64,000 bases of DNA from JALZKA01 sp963753385 (GCA_963753385.1 CAVWCC010000010.1:277542-341541), one strand, 5' to 3'. Shown: positions 42,623-53,458, counted from the stretch's first letter. The notes: generated from the letters alone by a model not told the origin. Numbers and translations are program-made.

Positions 42623-44110
42623 TCAGGCCTCGGAGTACGCGGGCTCGACCCGGCCTGGCTCGCGCTCCGACCCGGTCTCCTCCATCGCGGCCGCCGCGCT
42701 CTCCTCGGAGCGCAGCACCACGAGGGCCACCACGATCGCGACGCCCACCAGGGCGGCGCCGATCAGGTAGGCCAGGTGGTAACCGGAGTTGAGCGCTTCC
42801 AGGCTCGAGACGCCATCGGCAAGGAGCGCGTCGGTCCGCTCGGTCGCGAAGGTCGCCAGCACGGCGAGGCCGATCGCGCCGCCCACCTGGACGGAGGTGT
42901 TGACGAGACCGGACGCAAGTCCCGAGTCGCTCGGCGTCGCGCCGGACATCGCGAGCGTCATCAGCGACGGGAACCCGAGGCCGGCGCCGAGGCCGATGAG
43001 GATCATCGGCGGCATCAGGTCGATCGCGTAGGTCGCGTCGACCGGCGTCCGCGCGAACAGGAGGAGGCCCACGGCGATCGAGGCCATCGCCGGGATCAGG
43101 GTCGCCCGGGCGCCGTAGCGCATGTTGAGCTGGGCGGTGAACCGGAACGACATCGCTCCCATGACGAGCGTGGCCGGCAGGTAGGCGAGGCCGACATCGA
43201 GCGCGTCGTACCCGAGGATCCGCTGCATGTACAGGGCGCCCAGGAAGAACATCCCGAACATCCCGACGACGAGCAGGGCCTGGACGCCGTTCGCGCCGGC
43301 AACGTTCCGTGAGCGGAACAGCCGCAGCGGCATCAGCGGGTTGGCGATGCGAGCCTGGCGCAGGACGAATGCCGCGGTCAGGGCGAGCGAGACGGCGCCC
43401 AGGGCGAGCGTCTGGGTCGAGCCCCAGCCCTGCTCGGCGACCTCGAGGATCGTGTAGACGCCGATCATCAGGCCCGAGGTGAGCAGCACCGCGCCGGGGA
43501 TGTCGGCGCCGCGGGAGAGGCCGATGCCATCGCCGTCGGGAACCAGGCGGAGCGCCGCCAGCGCGGTCGCGATACCGATCGGCAGGTTGACGAAGAAGAT
43601 CCAGTGCCAGTTGATCGCTTGGGTCAGGACGCCGCCGGCGAGCAGCCCGATCGAGCCGCCGGCGACGGCGACGAACGTGTAGACGCCAATCGCCTTCGCC
43701 TGCTCCCGCGGCTCCGGGAACATCGTCACGATCATTCCCAGGATCACAGCCGAGGTCAGGGCGCCGCCGACGCCCTGGACGAAGCGGGCCCCGATCAGGA
43801 CGCCCTGGCTCTGGGCCACGGCGCACAGGAGCGAGGCCCCGGTGAAGATCGCTAGGCCGACGAGGAACACCCGCCGCTGGCCGATCAGGTCGCCGAGGCG
43901 GCCCGCGAGGAGCAGGAGCCCGCCGAACGCGATCAGGTATGCGTTCACGACCCAGGCCAGGTCGGTCTGGGCGAAGCCGAGGTCGTCCTGGATCGACGGG
44001 AGCGCGACGTTCACGATCGTCGCGTCGAGCACGATCATCAGCATCCCCACGCACAGGACGTAGAGCGCGAGCCAGCGGTTTCGGTCGGTGTTGATGTCGG
44101 TCACGGTCAC
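42623..44110 (-). CDS. DHA2-family MFS efflux transporter (EmrB-like)
   Basis: A 495-residue drug:H+ antiporter with about 14 membrane segments. LDATIVNVALPSIQDDLGF is the DHA2 motif D1, LLLAGRLGDLIGQRRVFLVG is motif A, and SAVILGMIVTMFPEPREQAK lies in the helix 4-5 region. Antibiotics, dyes or small metabolites are usual substrates; the sequence does not say which. Start GTG 44110. The gene stands alone and ends at a strong hairpin. A second DHA2 transporter is at 50929-52458. Confidence 0.9.
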   Translation of the reverse strand: MTVTDINTDRNRWLALYVLCVGMLMIVLDATIVNVALPSIQDDLGFAQTDLAWVVNAYLIAFGGLLLLAGRLGDLIGQRRVFLVGLAIFTGASLLCAVAQSQGVLIGARFVQGVGGALTSAVILGMIVTMFPEPREQAKAIGVYTFVAVAGGSIGLLAGGVLTQAINWHWIFFVNLPIGIATALAALRLVPDGDGIGLSRGADIPGAVLLTSGLMIGVYTILEVAEQGWGSTQTLALGAVSLALTAAFVLRQARIANPLMPLRLFRSRNVAGANGVQALLVVGMFGMFFLGALYMQRILGYDALDVGLAYLPATLVMGAMSFRFTAQLNMRYGARATLIPAMASIAVGLLLFARTPVDATYAIDLMPPMILIGLGAGLGFPSLMTLAMSGATPSDSGLASGLVNTSVQVGGAIGLAVLATFATERTDALLADGVSSLEALNSGYHLAYLIGAALVGVAIVVALVVLRSEESAAAAMEETGSEREPGRVEPAYSEA

Positions 44111-44257
44111 GGTCTCCTTGCGGCCCCCTGGTTTGAACTTAGAGACCGGCGACGCGGCGAAAACTCATCGGTACTTGCGGATTCGCCCCACGCCTCCCCG
44201 CGACGCGCGCCTTAGGCTCGCCCGCGCTCAAACCGCAGGAAAGTGAGGGTAGGCCTC

Positions 44258-44610
44258 TTGAAGCTGGTCATCGGCATCGTTCGCCCGGAGAAGGCGAACG
44301 ACGTTTTGGAAGCGCTCTACCGCGCCGAGGTGCGCGGGGTCTCGATCAGCCAGGTCCAGGGACATGGCGGCGAGCTCGACCGCGTGGAGACGTACCGCGG
44401 GACGACCGTCAAGGTCGGGCTCGCGGACAAGGTCAGGTTCGAGATCGCGGTCTCCGACGACTTCGTCCAGCCCACGATCGATGCGCTCTGCGACGGCGGT
44501 CGGACCGGCGAGGTCGGCGACGGCAAGATCTTCGTCGTCCCGCTCGAGCGGGCTGTCCGGATCCGGACGGGCGAGACCGACAAGAGCGCAGTGACGCCGG
44601 TGGGTGCGTG

Positions 44611-44611
<1 letters not shown>
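44258..44611 (+). CDS. glnK: PII nitrogen regulatory protein, T-loop tyrosine absent
   Basis: A PII-type trimeric sensor of about 117 residues. KLVIGIVRPEKANDVLEAL is the standard start, and GDGKIFVVPLERAVRIRTGE the B- and C-loop region. The T-loop reads ETYRGTTVKVGLADKVRFE, where the usual YRGAEY has the modified Tyr51; here that position is Val, so uridylylation or adenylylation at Tyr51 is not possible. I prefer TTG 44258 (start KLVIGIV), with GAGGG before it; GTG 44243 is the alternative. It overlaps the ammonium transporter start by one base, so the two are one operon. Confidence 0.9.
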
Positions 44612-45900
<1,289 letters not shown>

Positions 45901-45952
45901 CCACGGAGCGCGGATCGCGTGTAGCCCGCACGATCGCGGGTAGGTTCCGGCC

Positions 45953-46840
45953 ATGCCCGCTGAGCGCTTCGAGCTGACCGCGGCCGATGGCCGCAAGCTC
46001 GAGGGCGTGGTCGACGGCGCCGGGGACGGCCCGCTGGTGATCATGCATCACGGCACCCCGGGCGCGGGCATCCGGATCTGGCCGGGGCACGTCGAGCGGG
46101 CGCGCGAGCGCGGCCTGCGGTTGGCCGAGTACTCGCGGCCGGGAGCGGGCGCCTCGGACCGCGATCCCGGGCGGTCCGTCGGCGCTTGTGCGGCGGACGC
46201 GGCCGCGATTGCCGACGCGATGGGCGCGGAGCGCTTCCACACGGTCGGCGGATCCGGCGGCGGGCCGCACGCGCTGGCCTGCGCCGCACTGCTGCCCGAA
46301 CGGGTGGTGGCGGCCGCGACGATCGCGGGCGTCGCGCCCACGGAGGCGCCCGGGCTCGACTGGCTCGACGGCATGGGCGAGGAGAACCTGGATGAGTTCG
46401 CCGCCGTCGAGGCCGGCCCCGAGGCACTCGAGGAGTTCATCGGCGGGTGGGCGGAGAAGATCCGCGACATCCGCGGCGACCAGGTCCTCGAGTCCCTTGG
46501 CGATCTCGTCTCGGAGCCGGACGCCGCCGTGTTGACCGGCGCGTACGCCGACTTCGCAGCTCAGGGCATGCACGACGCGCTCCGGCACGGGTTCTGGGGC
46601 TGGTTCGACGACGACCTGGCGATCCTCGGTAACTGGGGTTTCGCACTCGACGAGATCGAGGTGCCGGTGACGATCTGGCAGGGTCGCCAGGACCGGTTCG
46701 TCCCGCCAGCGCACGGCGAGTGGCTGGCCGCCAACGTCGCGGGCGCTACCGGCCGCCTCCTCGACGAGCACGGCCATCTGTCGCTCGCGCTCGCGCACTT
46801 CGGCGCGATCTTGGACGAGCTGGTGGTGGCCGAGACCTGA
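45953..46840 (+). CDS. Alpha/beta hydrolase (serine type)
   Basis: A 295-residue alpha/beta hydrolase. The oxyanion region is MHHGTPGAG, the nucleophile Ser101 sits in VGGSGGGPHALA, the acid is in GRQDRFVPPAHG, and the catalytic His in DEHGHLSLAL. It resembles the lysophospholipase/haloperoxidase-like group; the substrate is unknown. It stands alone between the ammonium transporter and a GST. A short CCCGC/GCGGG hairpin (45925-45940) lies just before ATG 45953. Confidence 0.85.
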   Translation: MPAERFELTAADGRKLEGVVDGAGDGPLVIMHHGTPGAGIRIWPGHVERARERGLRLAEYSRPGAGASDRDPGRSVGACAADAAAIADAMGAERFHTVGGSGGGPHALACAALLPERVVAAATIAGVAPTEAPGLDWLDGMGEENLDEFAAVEAGPEALEEFIGGWAEKIRDIRGDQVLESLGDLVSEPDAAVLTGAYADFAAQGMHDALRHGFWGWFDDDLAILGNWGFALDEIEVPVTIWQGRQDRFVPPAHGEWLAANVAGATGRLLDEHGHLSLALAHFGAILDELVVAET

Positions 46841-46858
46841 GCCCTCCGGCGCCGCCTT

Positions 46859-47539
46859 CTATTTCACGGACGCGACGAAGCCGCGCACGTCCGCTGCCGG
46901 CTCGGAATACGCGTCCCCAAGGGCGTCTTCCACCGCAGTCATGTACTTCTCAACCCAGGCCGGGAACTCGTAATCGATCGCACGCAGGAACTCGAGCGTC
47001 ACCGCCAGGCGGATGTCGGCGATCGACGGCGAGGCGCCGCCGATGAATGCCCGTCCGTCGAGGAAGAATGCCCGGAACGCCTCGAGCGGCCCTGCGATCG
47101 CGTCGGCGGCATCGGCTTGCGCCTTCGCCTTCATGTCCTCGTCGGCGTCCGAGGTGGCGACCTCGCCCGGGTACTGCGGGAAGCCGAGCCTCGGGTAGGT
47201 GGCGCGCGCGACCAGCGGGTACAGCGTGCCGATCAAATAGAACATCGCACTGTCGACCATCGCTCGCTCGGCCGGGTCCGTTGGATAGAAGTCGTCGAGG
47301 CCGTGCTTGTTGCAGAGGTACTGCATGATCGCGCAGCTCTCCCAGAGGGAACCTCGCGGCAGGCCGTCCTCTTCGAGGAGCGGCGTGAGCGCGGCAGGGT
47401 CCTTGCGCAGGAACTCGGGCTCGTCCTTCTTCCCCCAGACGTCGAGCTCCTCGAACTCCAGCCCGGCGGCACGGACGAAGACGCGCGCGGAGAGGTTGTT
47501 GACGCTCGGCTTGAGGATGCTCAGCGTGTGTGCGGTCAT
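46859..47539 (-). CDS. Glutathione S-transferase-like protein
   Basis: A 226-residue GST-fold protein. The N-terminal thioredoxin-like domain runs LSILKPSVNNLSARVFVRAA to KDPAALTPLLEEDG, where the cis-proline region is LTPLLEEDGLPRGSLWESCAI; the helical C-terminal domain has FIGGASPSIADIRLAVTLEF with the N-capping Ser/Asp. Most actinobacteria use mycothiol rather than glutathione, so the thiol used is open. Start ATG 47539 overlaps the stop of the ligase gene by 4 bp, so it is the third gene of an operon. Confidence 0.85.
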   Translation of the reverse strand: MTAHTLSILKPSVNNLSARVFVRAAGLEFEELDVWGKKDEPEFLRKDPAALTPLLEEDGLPRGSLWESCAIMQYLCNKHGLDDFYPTDPAERAMVDSAMFYLIGTLYPLVARATYPRLGFPQYPGEVATSDADEDMKAKAQADAADAIAGPLEAFRAFFLDGRAFIGGASPSIADIRLAVTLEFLRAIDYEFPAWVEKYMTAVEDALGDAYSEPAADVRGFVASVK

Positions 47540-48858
47540 GTCATCTCCCGGTCCGGGCGCTCGACGAGCACCGACTTGTATTCGCTCCGGCGCAGGCTTC
47601 CGAACGGCGCCAGCTCGACGTTGGTCCGGACGACGAGCGCCTCCCGAATTCTCTCACTGATCGCTTCTGCGAACGCGTCGTCGGGCACGCCTCCTGGGGC
47701 CAGCTCGACGGCGACGGGAAGGGGCGGCTCCTGCTTTACGCCGGGCGCCTGCGGCCTGACGAGGATGTGGCCGCTCAGTTCGGGCCCCAGCGCGCTCACT
47801 ACCTCGCGAATCGCGGAGGGGAAGACGTTGACTCCCCGGACGATCAGCATGTCGTCGGTGCGCCCGATGCAGCGCAGGCGCGGGGCGGTGCGACCGCATC
47901 GGCAGGGGTTCGTTCGGATCTCGACGTGGTCGCGCGTGCGAAAGCGAAGGAGCGGCGCCGCTCGGTGGTTGAGGTGGGTCAGGACGAGCTCGCCGGTGGC
48001 GCCGTCGTTCGGCGCGATCGCGGCGCCGGTCTCCGGATCGATCAGTTCGACATGGACGAAGCCGCGGGCGCCAATGTGCATCCCGTGCTGCTCCTCGCAC
48101 TCACCCCACAGCGAGACGCCGATGTCGCCGACGCCCATGGCCTCCGTGATCCTCGCGCCCCAGCCCGCTTCCAACCTCGCCCGGAATGCCGGCTCCCCGC
48201 CTCCCGGCTCGCCCGCCACGAGCACGCGAGCCACCGTCGATCCGGCCAGTTCGGAGCGCCGTTCAGCCGCGGCCTCGATCACGTATTCGGCGTATGACGG
48301 AGTGAGCACGGCGGCGTCGGGCCGCAGGAGCTCGATCGCCCTGAGGAGGCGCTCGGTGTTACCGGTGCCGATCGGGATGTGCGTGAGGCCGATCCGCTCG
48401 AACGAGGCCAGCGCCGCGCCGGCGGCAAACGGTCCGGCGTTATAGGTGGAGACGATGCGCTTTCCCGAGGTGACGCCCGAGGCCGCGTAGCTGCGGGCGG
48501 AGCCGGTCACCCAGTTGTCGAGGTCGGTCTCGGTCAGCGGAATGTAGCTGGGCGCCCCGGTGGTTCCACTGGTCGAGTAGATCCGGACGATCTCGGCTGG
48601 CGCCGCGCAGAGGTGGGCTCCGATCGGGTTCTCGGGTGTGCACGTGTCCCTGATCTCCTGTTTGCCGGTCAGCGGCAGCTGCGCGATGTCGGTGAGCCCG
48701 CCGGCGGCTTCCGCCGACTCGAAGCCGGCGGCCGTGAGTTTCTCTCGGTAGAACGGCGAGCGGTCGAACAGGTAGGCGAGCTGCGCCCGGTAGGAGACGT
48801 CGTCGATGGCGATCTGCTCCGCCCACGGCCGGGTCTCGACCTCGGGCTCGAGCATCAC
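47536..48858 (-). CDS. Phenylacetate-CoA ligase-like adenylate-forming enzyme
   Basis: A 440-residue member of the PaaK branch of ANL enzymes, which join carboxylic acids to CoA via an adenylate. IYSTSGTTGAPSYIPLTETD is the ATP-binding loop, VLVAGEPGGGEPAFRARLEA follows, then EAMGVGDIGVSLWGE and the hinge IGRTDDMLIVRGVNVFPSAI. The C-terminal lysine region is LRRSEYKSVLVERP. Phenylacetate itself is not implied; the acid is unknown. It overlaps both the GST and the citrate-synthase-like gene by 4 bp. Confidence 0.9.
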   Translation of the reverse strand: MMLEPEVETRPWAEQIAIDDVSYRAQLAYLFDRSPFYREKLTAAGFESAEAAGGLTDIAQLPLTGKQEIRDTCTPENPIGAHLCAAPAEIVRIYSTSGTTGAPSYIPLTETDLDNWVTGSARSYAASGVTSGKRIVSTYNAGPFAAGAALASFERIGLTHIPIGTGNTERLLRAIELLRPDAAVLTPSYAEYVIEAAAERRSELAGSTVARVLVAGEPGGGEPAFRARLEAGWGARITEAMGVGDIGVSLWGECEEQHGMHIGARGFVHVELIDPETGAAIAPNDGATGELVLTHLNHRAAPLLRFRTRDHVEIRTNPCRCGRTAPRLRCIGRTDDMLIVRGVNVFPSAIREVVSALGPELSGHILVRPQAPGVKQEPPLPVAVELAPGGVPDDAFAEAISERIREALVVRTNVELAPFGSLRRSEYKSVLVERPDREMT

Positions 48859-49652
48859 TCGAGCTCGGCGTCGGGCGGCCTGTACTCGATCGCGTCCTCG
48901 GCGGCCGCCGCCATCAGGAAGCCGATCGGATGCTCGCGCTCCTCCGTGAGGTGGGCGAGCAGGCCGGCGGTGCGCGCGAGGATCGGCACGCCCTTGACTG
49001 CCGCGGACGGGAAGCCGAGGTCGAGCATGACTGCGGCGATCGGCATCGACACGTTCATCGTGAGCGGCCTGCCCCAGGCCTCGTGTGCGGCGTCGCGGAA
49101 GGCACGGGCGAGGGCGACGTGCGGGCCGCTCACCCCGCGCTCGTCGGCGAGCTCGAGGATCCGCTCGGCGCGGGGGTCGAACGGCCGGTGGACGGGATGG
49201 CCGAAGCCGGGCAGCCGGTCGCCGGCAGCGCGGACGGCGCCTGCCATCTCGTCCGCGAGGGCGCCCGGCTCGGCGCCGGCGGTGACCCTTGCCTGAGCCT
49301 GTTCGAGCAGCTGGGCGCAGGCCTCCGAGGTACCGAGGATCACCGGTCCGGCGCCGAGGATCCCAGCGCCGACCGCTCCGTGGAGCGATCCGGGGTCGGC
49401 CGCCAGGGTCATCCGTGCCGCGACGTTGGTGGGCATCATCCCGTGCTCGGCGATCGCGATCAGCAGCAGGTCGAGGAAGTAGCGCTGGTCCTCGGTCGGC
49501 TCGCGGCCGGTGAGGAGCAGGTGGAAGTACTCGGTGAAGCTCAGGCGGCCCATGAGGTCGCCGGTGAGGTCGCGGCCACGGACCTCGACGCGATCCGGGA
49601 ACGCCTGGCTGATGTGAGTGACGGGATCCCCCGCCTTGCCGAACTGCGTCAT
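48855..49652 (-). CDS. Citrate synthase-family protein (citryl-CoA lyase-like)
   Basis: A 265-residue protein, much shorter than citrate synthase (about 430) and of the size of the citryl-CoA lyase / CitE-like short citrate-synthase-fold group. FTEYFHLLLTGREPTEDQRY, MMPTNVAARMTLAADPGSLH and the active-site stretch LPGFGHPVHRPFDPRAERIL (catalytic His region) are visible. Start ATG 49652, 20 bp from the divergent acyltransferase. With the PaaK-like ligase and GST it forms a three-gene operon with 4-bp overlaps. The acid it makes or cleaves is unknown. Confidence 0.85.
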   Translation of the reverse strand: MTQFGKAGDPVTHISQAFPDRVEVRGRDLTGDLMGRLSFTEYFHLLLTGREPTEDQRYFLDLLLIAIAEHGMMPTNVAARMTLAADPGSLHGAVGAGILGAGPVILGTSEACAQLLEQAQARVTAGAEPGALADEMAGAVRAAGDRLPGFGHPVHRPFDPRAERILELADERGVSGPHVALARAFRDAAHEAWGRPLTMNVSMPIAAVMLDLGFPSAAVKGVPILARTAGLLAHLTEEREHPIGFLMAAAAEDAIEYRPPDAELE

Positions 49653-49672
49653 CGGCGCGAGTATCTCGGATT

Positions 49673-50918
49673 GTGGACGCTTACCCAACACCGCTCTCGG
49701 ACGAGGACCGCGCGATCCTGGAGCTCGAGTCCGAGCGGGTGGCGGGGCACTGCTGCAAGGTGGTCCTCCTTCACGGAGAGCCGCCCACGCTCGCCGAGCT
49801 GCGGAGCTCGATCGCCGGCCGGATCGGCGCGGCGCCCGAGCTGACCCGGCGACTCGGGGGGACCGCGGACTCCCCCGCGTGGGTGCGTGTCGGACGAGTT
49901 CGACCCGGAGGCGCATGTGGTGGCCGCCGGCGCGCGGGGGCCCGTAGACGACGCCGGCCTGCGCGAGCTTGTGGCGGACCTCTTCGCGCAGCGCCTGGAC
50001 CGGCAGATGCCGTTGTGGCGGATCGACGTGGCCGAGCTGAGCGACGGCGGACGAGCGTTGATCTGGCGCCTCCACCACGCGCTCGCCGACGGGACGACCG
50101 CGATCCGGCTGGCGCGTACGGTGCTGTTCGACGACCCGGGCGACGCCGGGCGGCGGACCGCGCACGCCGCGGCGGCCAAGGACGAGGCCCGGCGCCGCGT
50201 GCACCTCGTGGGCTTCCTCGAGCGCGAGTTCGCCCGGACTCGCACGTCGTCGCCGTTCGACGCCTCGATCGGTGCCCGCCGGGTGGTCGCCTTCGCGCGC
50301 GCGCCGCTTGCGGAGCTGCACGACGCCGCCAAGAAGCTGGCGGGGGCGACGGTCAACGACGCCGTGCTCGCGTCGGTCGGCGGTGGCCTGCGCCGCTGGA
50401 TCGAGCAGCACCACGGCCCGCTCCGGGACCTCAGGGTGAAGGTTCCGGTCAGCCTGCACCATCAGGGCGACACCACCGGCAACCGTGACTCGTTCTTCAC
50501 GCTGCCCCTGCCGCTCCGGGAGACGGACCCGGTCGAACGGCTCCGGATCGTCCACGCGCGCACGGCCGAACGGAAGGATGAGGACGACGCCCGTGAGCTC
50601 GATTCGCTGCTGCGCTCGGCCGCCCGCGTCTCGACCCGGCTGGAGCGCGCGGCGGAGCGGCTCGAGCGCAGCCCGCGGAGCTTCGCCCTGAATGTCTCGA
50701 ACGTGCCGGGCCCCCGAGACGAGGTGACGATCCTCGGCGCCCCCGTCCGCTCGCTCCACACCCTCGCGGAGATCGGCGAGCACCACGCGCTCCGCGTGGC
50801 GGTGCTCTCCTACGCCGGCGAGCTGTGCTTCGGCCTGTGCGCCGATCCGGACGTGGTGCACGACCTCGACTCCCTCGCCCGCGGGATCGAGGCCGAGGCA
50901 GCGGAGATCACGGGTTAG
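49673..50918 (+). CDS. Wax ester synthase/diacylglycerol acyltransferase (WS/DGAT), one frame break
   Basis: A WS/DGAT enzyme of about 415 residues that joins acyl-CoA to alcohols or diacylglycerol for storage lipid. The catalytic HHxxxDG motif is present as LHHALADGTTAIRLARTV. FALNVSNVPGPRDEVTILG and VLSYAGELCFGLCADPDVV are typical C-terminal signatures. The frame slips once near 49888; upstream it reads TPLSDEDRAILELESERVAG. GTG 49673 is the start. It diverges from the citrate-synthase-like gene and is followed 10 bp later by a DHA2 transporter. Confidence 0.87.
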
Positions 50919-50928
50919 AGTCGAGCCG

Positions 50929-52458
50929 ATGCTGTCCGAGAGCGGGCGCTCGCAGGGTTCCGGGATGGCGCTCTTCGCCATGGGGCTGGGCGTCCTCGTC
51001 ATCGCCAACGACTTCACCGCGCTCAACGTGGCCCTGCCGGCGATCGAGCAGGACTTCGACGTCGACGTCGGGACGATCCAGTGGACGGTCAACGCCTACG
51101 CGCTGACGTTCGGGATGGTGCTCGTCACCGGCGGCCGCCTCGCCGACATGTTCGGCCGTCGCAAGGTGTTCTTCATCGGCACCGCGATCTTCGCCTTCTT
51201 CTCCCTGCTCGGCGGCCTCGCTCAGAACGCCGAGCAGCTGATCGCGATGCGGGTCGGGATGGGGATCGGCGGCGGACTGATGTGGCCGGCGATCCTGGGG
51301 ATGACGTTCGCCGCCGTCCCGGCCTCGCGGGCGGCCTTCGCCGGCGGGCTGATCCTCGGGGTGGCCGGGCTTGGGAACGCGCTCGGACCGCTGATCGGCG
51401 GCGTCCTCACCGATGAGATCAGCTGGCGCGCGATCTTCTTCCTCAACATCCCGGTGGCCGCGTTCGCGGTCGGGGTCACCTGGGCCAAGATCCACCAGCC
51501 GGTCGACGATGCCGCGCGCGAGCGGATCGACTACGCGGGCATCCTCACGCTCTCGCTCGGCCTGGTGATGCTGCTCTTGGCGCTCGACCAGTCGGCCGAC
51601 TGGGGCTGGGGCGATTCGCGCGTGCTCGGGATGATCGCCGTCGCGCTCGCCGCTTTCTGTGCGTTCGGCGTGATCGAGCTACGGATGGGCGAGGCGGCGC
51701 TCGTGCCGAGCTCGGTGATCCGCAACCGCGGGTTCATGGCCGCCTGCTTGACGATCCTGTTCCTGTCGGCGGTCTTCTTCAGCGCGATCCTCTACGTGCC
51801 GCAGCTGATGGAGAAGATCCTTGGCTACAGCGCGCTCAAGGCGGGCGTAGGGATGCTGCCGATGCTCGGCACGTTCGGGCTCGTCGCCTTCCTCTCCGGC
51901 CGACTCTCCGACCGCGTCGGCATGCGGCGTGTGATCCTTGCGGGGACGACGCTGCTCGCCGTCGGTCCACTGCTGCTCTCGTTGTTCGAGGCCGACTCCG
52001 AGTACTGGCAGCTGGTTCCCGGCCTGGTCGCAACGGGCGTCGGCGCGGGCCTGTTCTATCCGACGGTCACGACCGCGGCCGTCGGGATGCTGGACGAGTC
52101 GCGATCGAGCCTGGCGGGAGGGATCGCGTACATGTTCCAGGTGGCAGGCGGGGCGGTAGGACTTGGCCTCTGCACCACGCTGTTCACGATCCGATCGGAG
52201 GACGAGATCGTCACCGCAGCGAGCGCGGCCGGGCTCTCGATGAGCGACCAGCAGGCCGCCGTCATCCACGGGGTGCTCGCCGGGACCGAGCCCGGCCAGG
52301 CTGCGTTCTCCGACTTCTCGACCTCGGTCGCAGACCGTGTCCTCGAGGTGGTCGAGGACTCGTTCGTCGCCGGCGCCCAGTTCAGCTTCCGGGTCGTCGG
52401 GGTGATCGCGCTGGTCGGGCTGGTCGTCGCGATCCTCGGGGTCAGGCCGCCGAAGTAA
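50929..52458 (+). CDS. DHA2-family MFS transporter
   Basis: A 509-residue, 14-span efflux pump. ANDFTALNVALPAIEQDFDV is the DHA2 first-helix motif, TGGRLADMFGRRKVFFIGT is motif A, and GLGNALGPLIGGVLTDEISW is motif C. It follows the acyltransferase by 10 bp and may be in the same transcript; export of a lipid product would fit but is not shown. It shares only the family with the pump at 42623-44110. Confidence 0.9.
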   Translation: MLSESGRSQGSGMALFAMGLGVLVIANDFTALNVALPAIEQDFDVDVGTIQWTVNAYALTFGMVLVTGGRLADMFGRRKVFFIGTAIFAFFSLLGGLAQNAEQLIAMRVGMGIGGGLMWPAILGMTFAAVPASRAAFAGGLILGVAGLGNALGPLIGGVLTDEISWRAIFFLNIPVAAFAVGVTWAKIHQPVDDAARERIDYAGILTLSLGLVMLLLALDQSADWGWGDSRVLGMIAVALAAFCAFGVIELRMGEAALVPSSVIRNRGFMAACLTILFLSAVFFSAILYVPQLMEKILGYSALKAGVGMLPMLGTFGLVAFLSGRLSDRVGMRRVILAGTTLLAVGPLLLSLFEADSEYWQLVPGLVATGVGAGLFYPTVTTAAVGMLDESRSSLAGGIAYMFQVAGGAVGLGLCTTLFTIRSEDEIVTAASAAGLSMSDQQAAVIHGVLAGTEPGQAAFSDFSTSVADRVLEVVEDSFVAGAQFSFRVVGVIALVGLVVAILGVRPPK

Positions 52459-52543
52459 AGCGCGGCTCCCGTGGCGAGCGGCTGCTGGCGCGGGCCAATA
52501 CAGTCCCTCCGCCCAGCCTGACGCCGACAGAGGAGATGAGCCG

Positions 52544-52924
52544 ATGAGCGACAGGGAGCCACCGATCGACGAGGCGCACGCGCGCGAGCTCCTGCAGCGC
52601 GAGCGCGAGCGGATCGAGGCCCAGCTCGCCGATCTCGAGCGGCTGCGGCGAAGCGAGCTCGATGAGATCGAGACGGCAACCGCCCCGTCCGACGACGCCG
52701 AGCTGATCGAAGAGACGGTCGTCGACGACGCCCTCGCCGGGCCCCTGCGAGCTCAGCTCGAGGCGATCGAGCGCGCCGAGAAGCGGCTCGAGGACGGCAC
52801 CTATGGCTTCTCAGTGGAAAGCGGCGAGGCGATCCCCCGGGAACGGCTCGAGGCGGTCCCGTGGACCGAGCGGACCACGGGGGAGCAGGAGCGATACGAG
52901 CGCATCCACGGGCGCACAGATTGA
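52544..52924 (+). CDS. DksA/TraR-like protein lacking zinc-finger cysteines
   Basis: A 126-residue protein with a long charged coiled coil (about 10-85: ARELLQRERERIEAQLADLE) and a C-terminal segment GTYGFSVESGEAIPRERLEA, then VPWTERTTGEQERYE. This is the DksA/TraR zinc-finger layout, but all four cysteine positions are Ser, Gly, Thr or similar; the protein has no cysteine at all. It may bind the RNA polymerase secondary channel without zinc. GAGGAGATGAGC precedes ATG 52544. Confidence 0.8.
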   Translation: MSDREPPIDEAHARELLQRERERIEAQLADLERLRRSELDEIETATAPSDDAELIEETVVDDALAGPLRAQLEAIERAEKRLEDGTYGFSVESGEAIPRERLEAVPWTERTTGEQERYERIHGRTD

Positions 52925-52972
52925 CCAGTGCTCGTTTCGCTCTGATGCGGGAGCAGCGCACTGCATGATGAC

Positions 52973-53374
52973 ATGACCATTAGAGAAATCATCGAGCGGC
53001 ATCCGCGGCCCGTCAGCGCTGATCGCGACGTGCTGTTGCGCTGTATCGACGAGTGCTTCGACTGTGCCGCCACGTGCACCGGGTGCGCCGACGCGTGCCT
53101 CGGCGAGTCGGGCGTGGCCGAGCTCGTGCGGTGCATTCGGCTCAATCTTGACTGCGCCGACGTCTGCGACGCGACCGGCCGGGTCGTGACCCGTCAGACC
53201 GAGCCCGACCTCAGCGTCGTACGCGCCGCGGTCGAGGCATGCGTTGTCGCATGTCGTGCGTGCGCCGAGGAGTGCGATCGCCACGCGCCCCACCATGACC
53301 ACTGCCGTGTCTGCGCTGAGGTTTGTCGCAGCTGCGAGCAGGCATGCGACGACCTTCTCGCGACGATCGGCTAG
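52973..53374 (+). CDS. Cysteine-rich four-helix-bundle copper-binding protein (Csp-like)
   Basis: A 133-residue protein with 18 cysteines spaced C-x2-C and C-x3-C along four helices (for example CIDECFDCAATCTGCADAC and CVVACRACAEECDRH), plus a His-rich turn APHHDH. This is the pattern of the DUF326/Csp copper-storage proteins, which fill a helical core with Cu(I). No Tat or Sec signal is present, so it would be the cytosolic type. Start ATG 52973. No copper regulator or exporter is adjacent. Confidence 0.88.
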   Translation: MTIREIIERHPRPVSADRDVLLRCIDECFDCAATCTGCADACLGESGVAELVRCIRLNLDCADVCDATGRVVTRQTEPDLSVVRAAVEACVVACRACAEECDRHAPHHDHCRVCAEVCRSCEQACDDLLATIG

Positions 53375-53458
53375 CTCCGCATGGAAAGTGCACCGTTCCG
53401 GCGCAGTATCTCGCGCGAATGAGCGCCGCTCACAGTCAGCACGGAAACGCCCGAAGGC

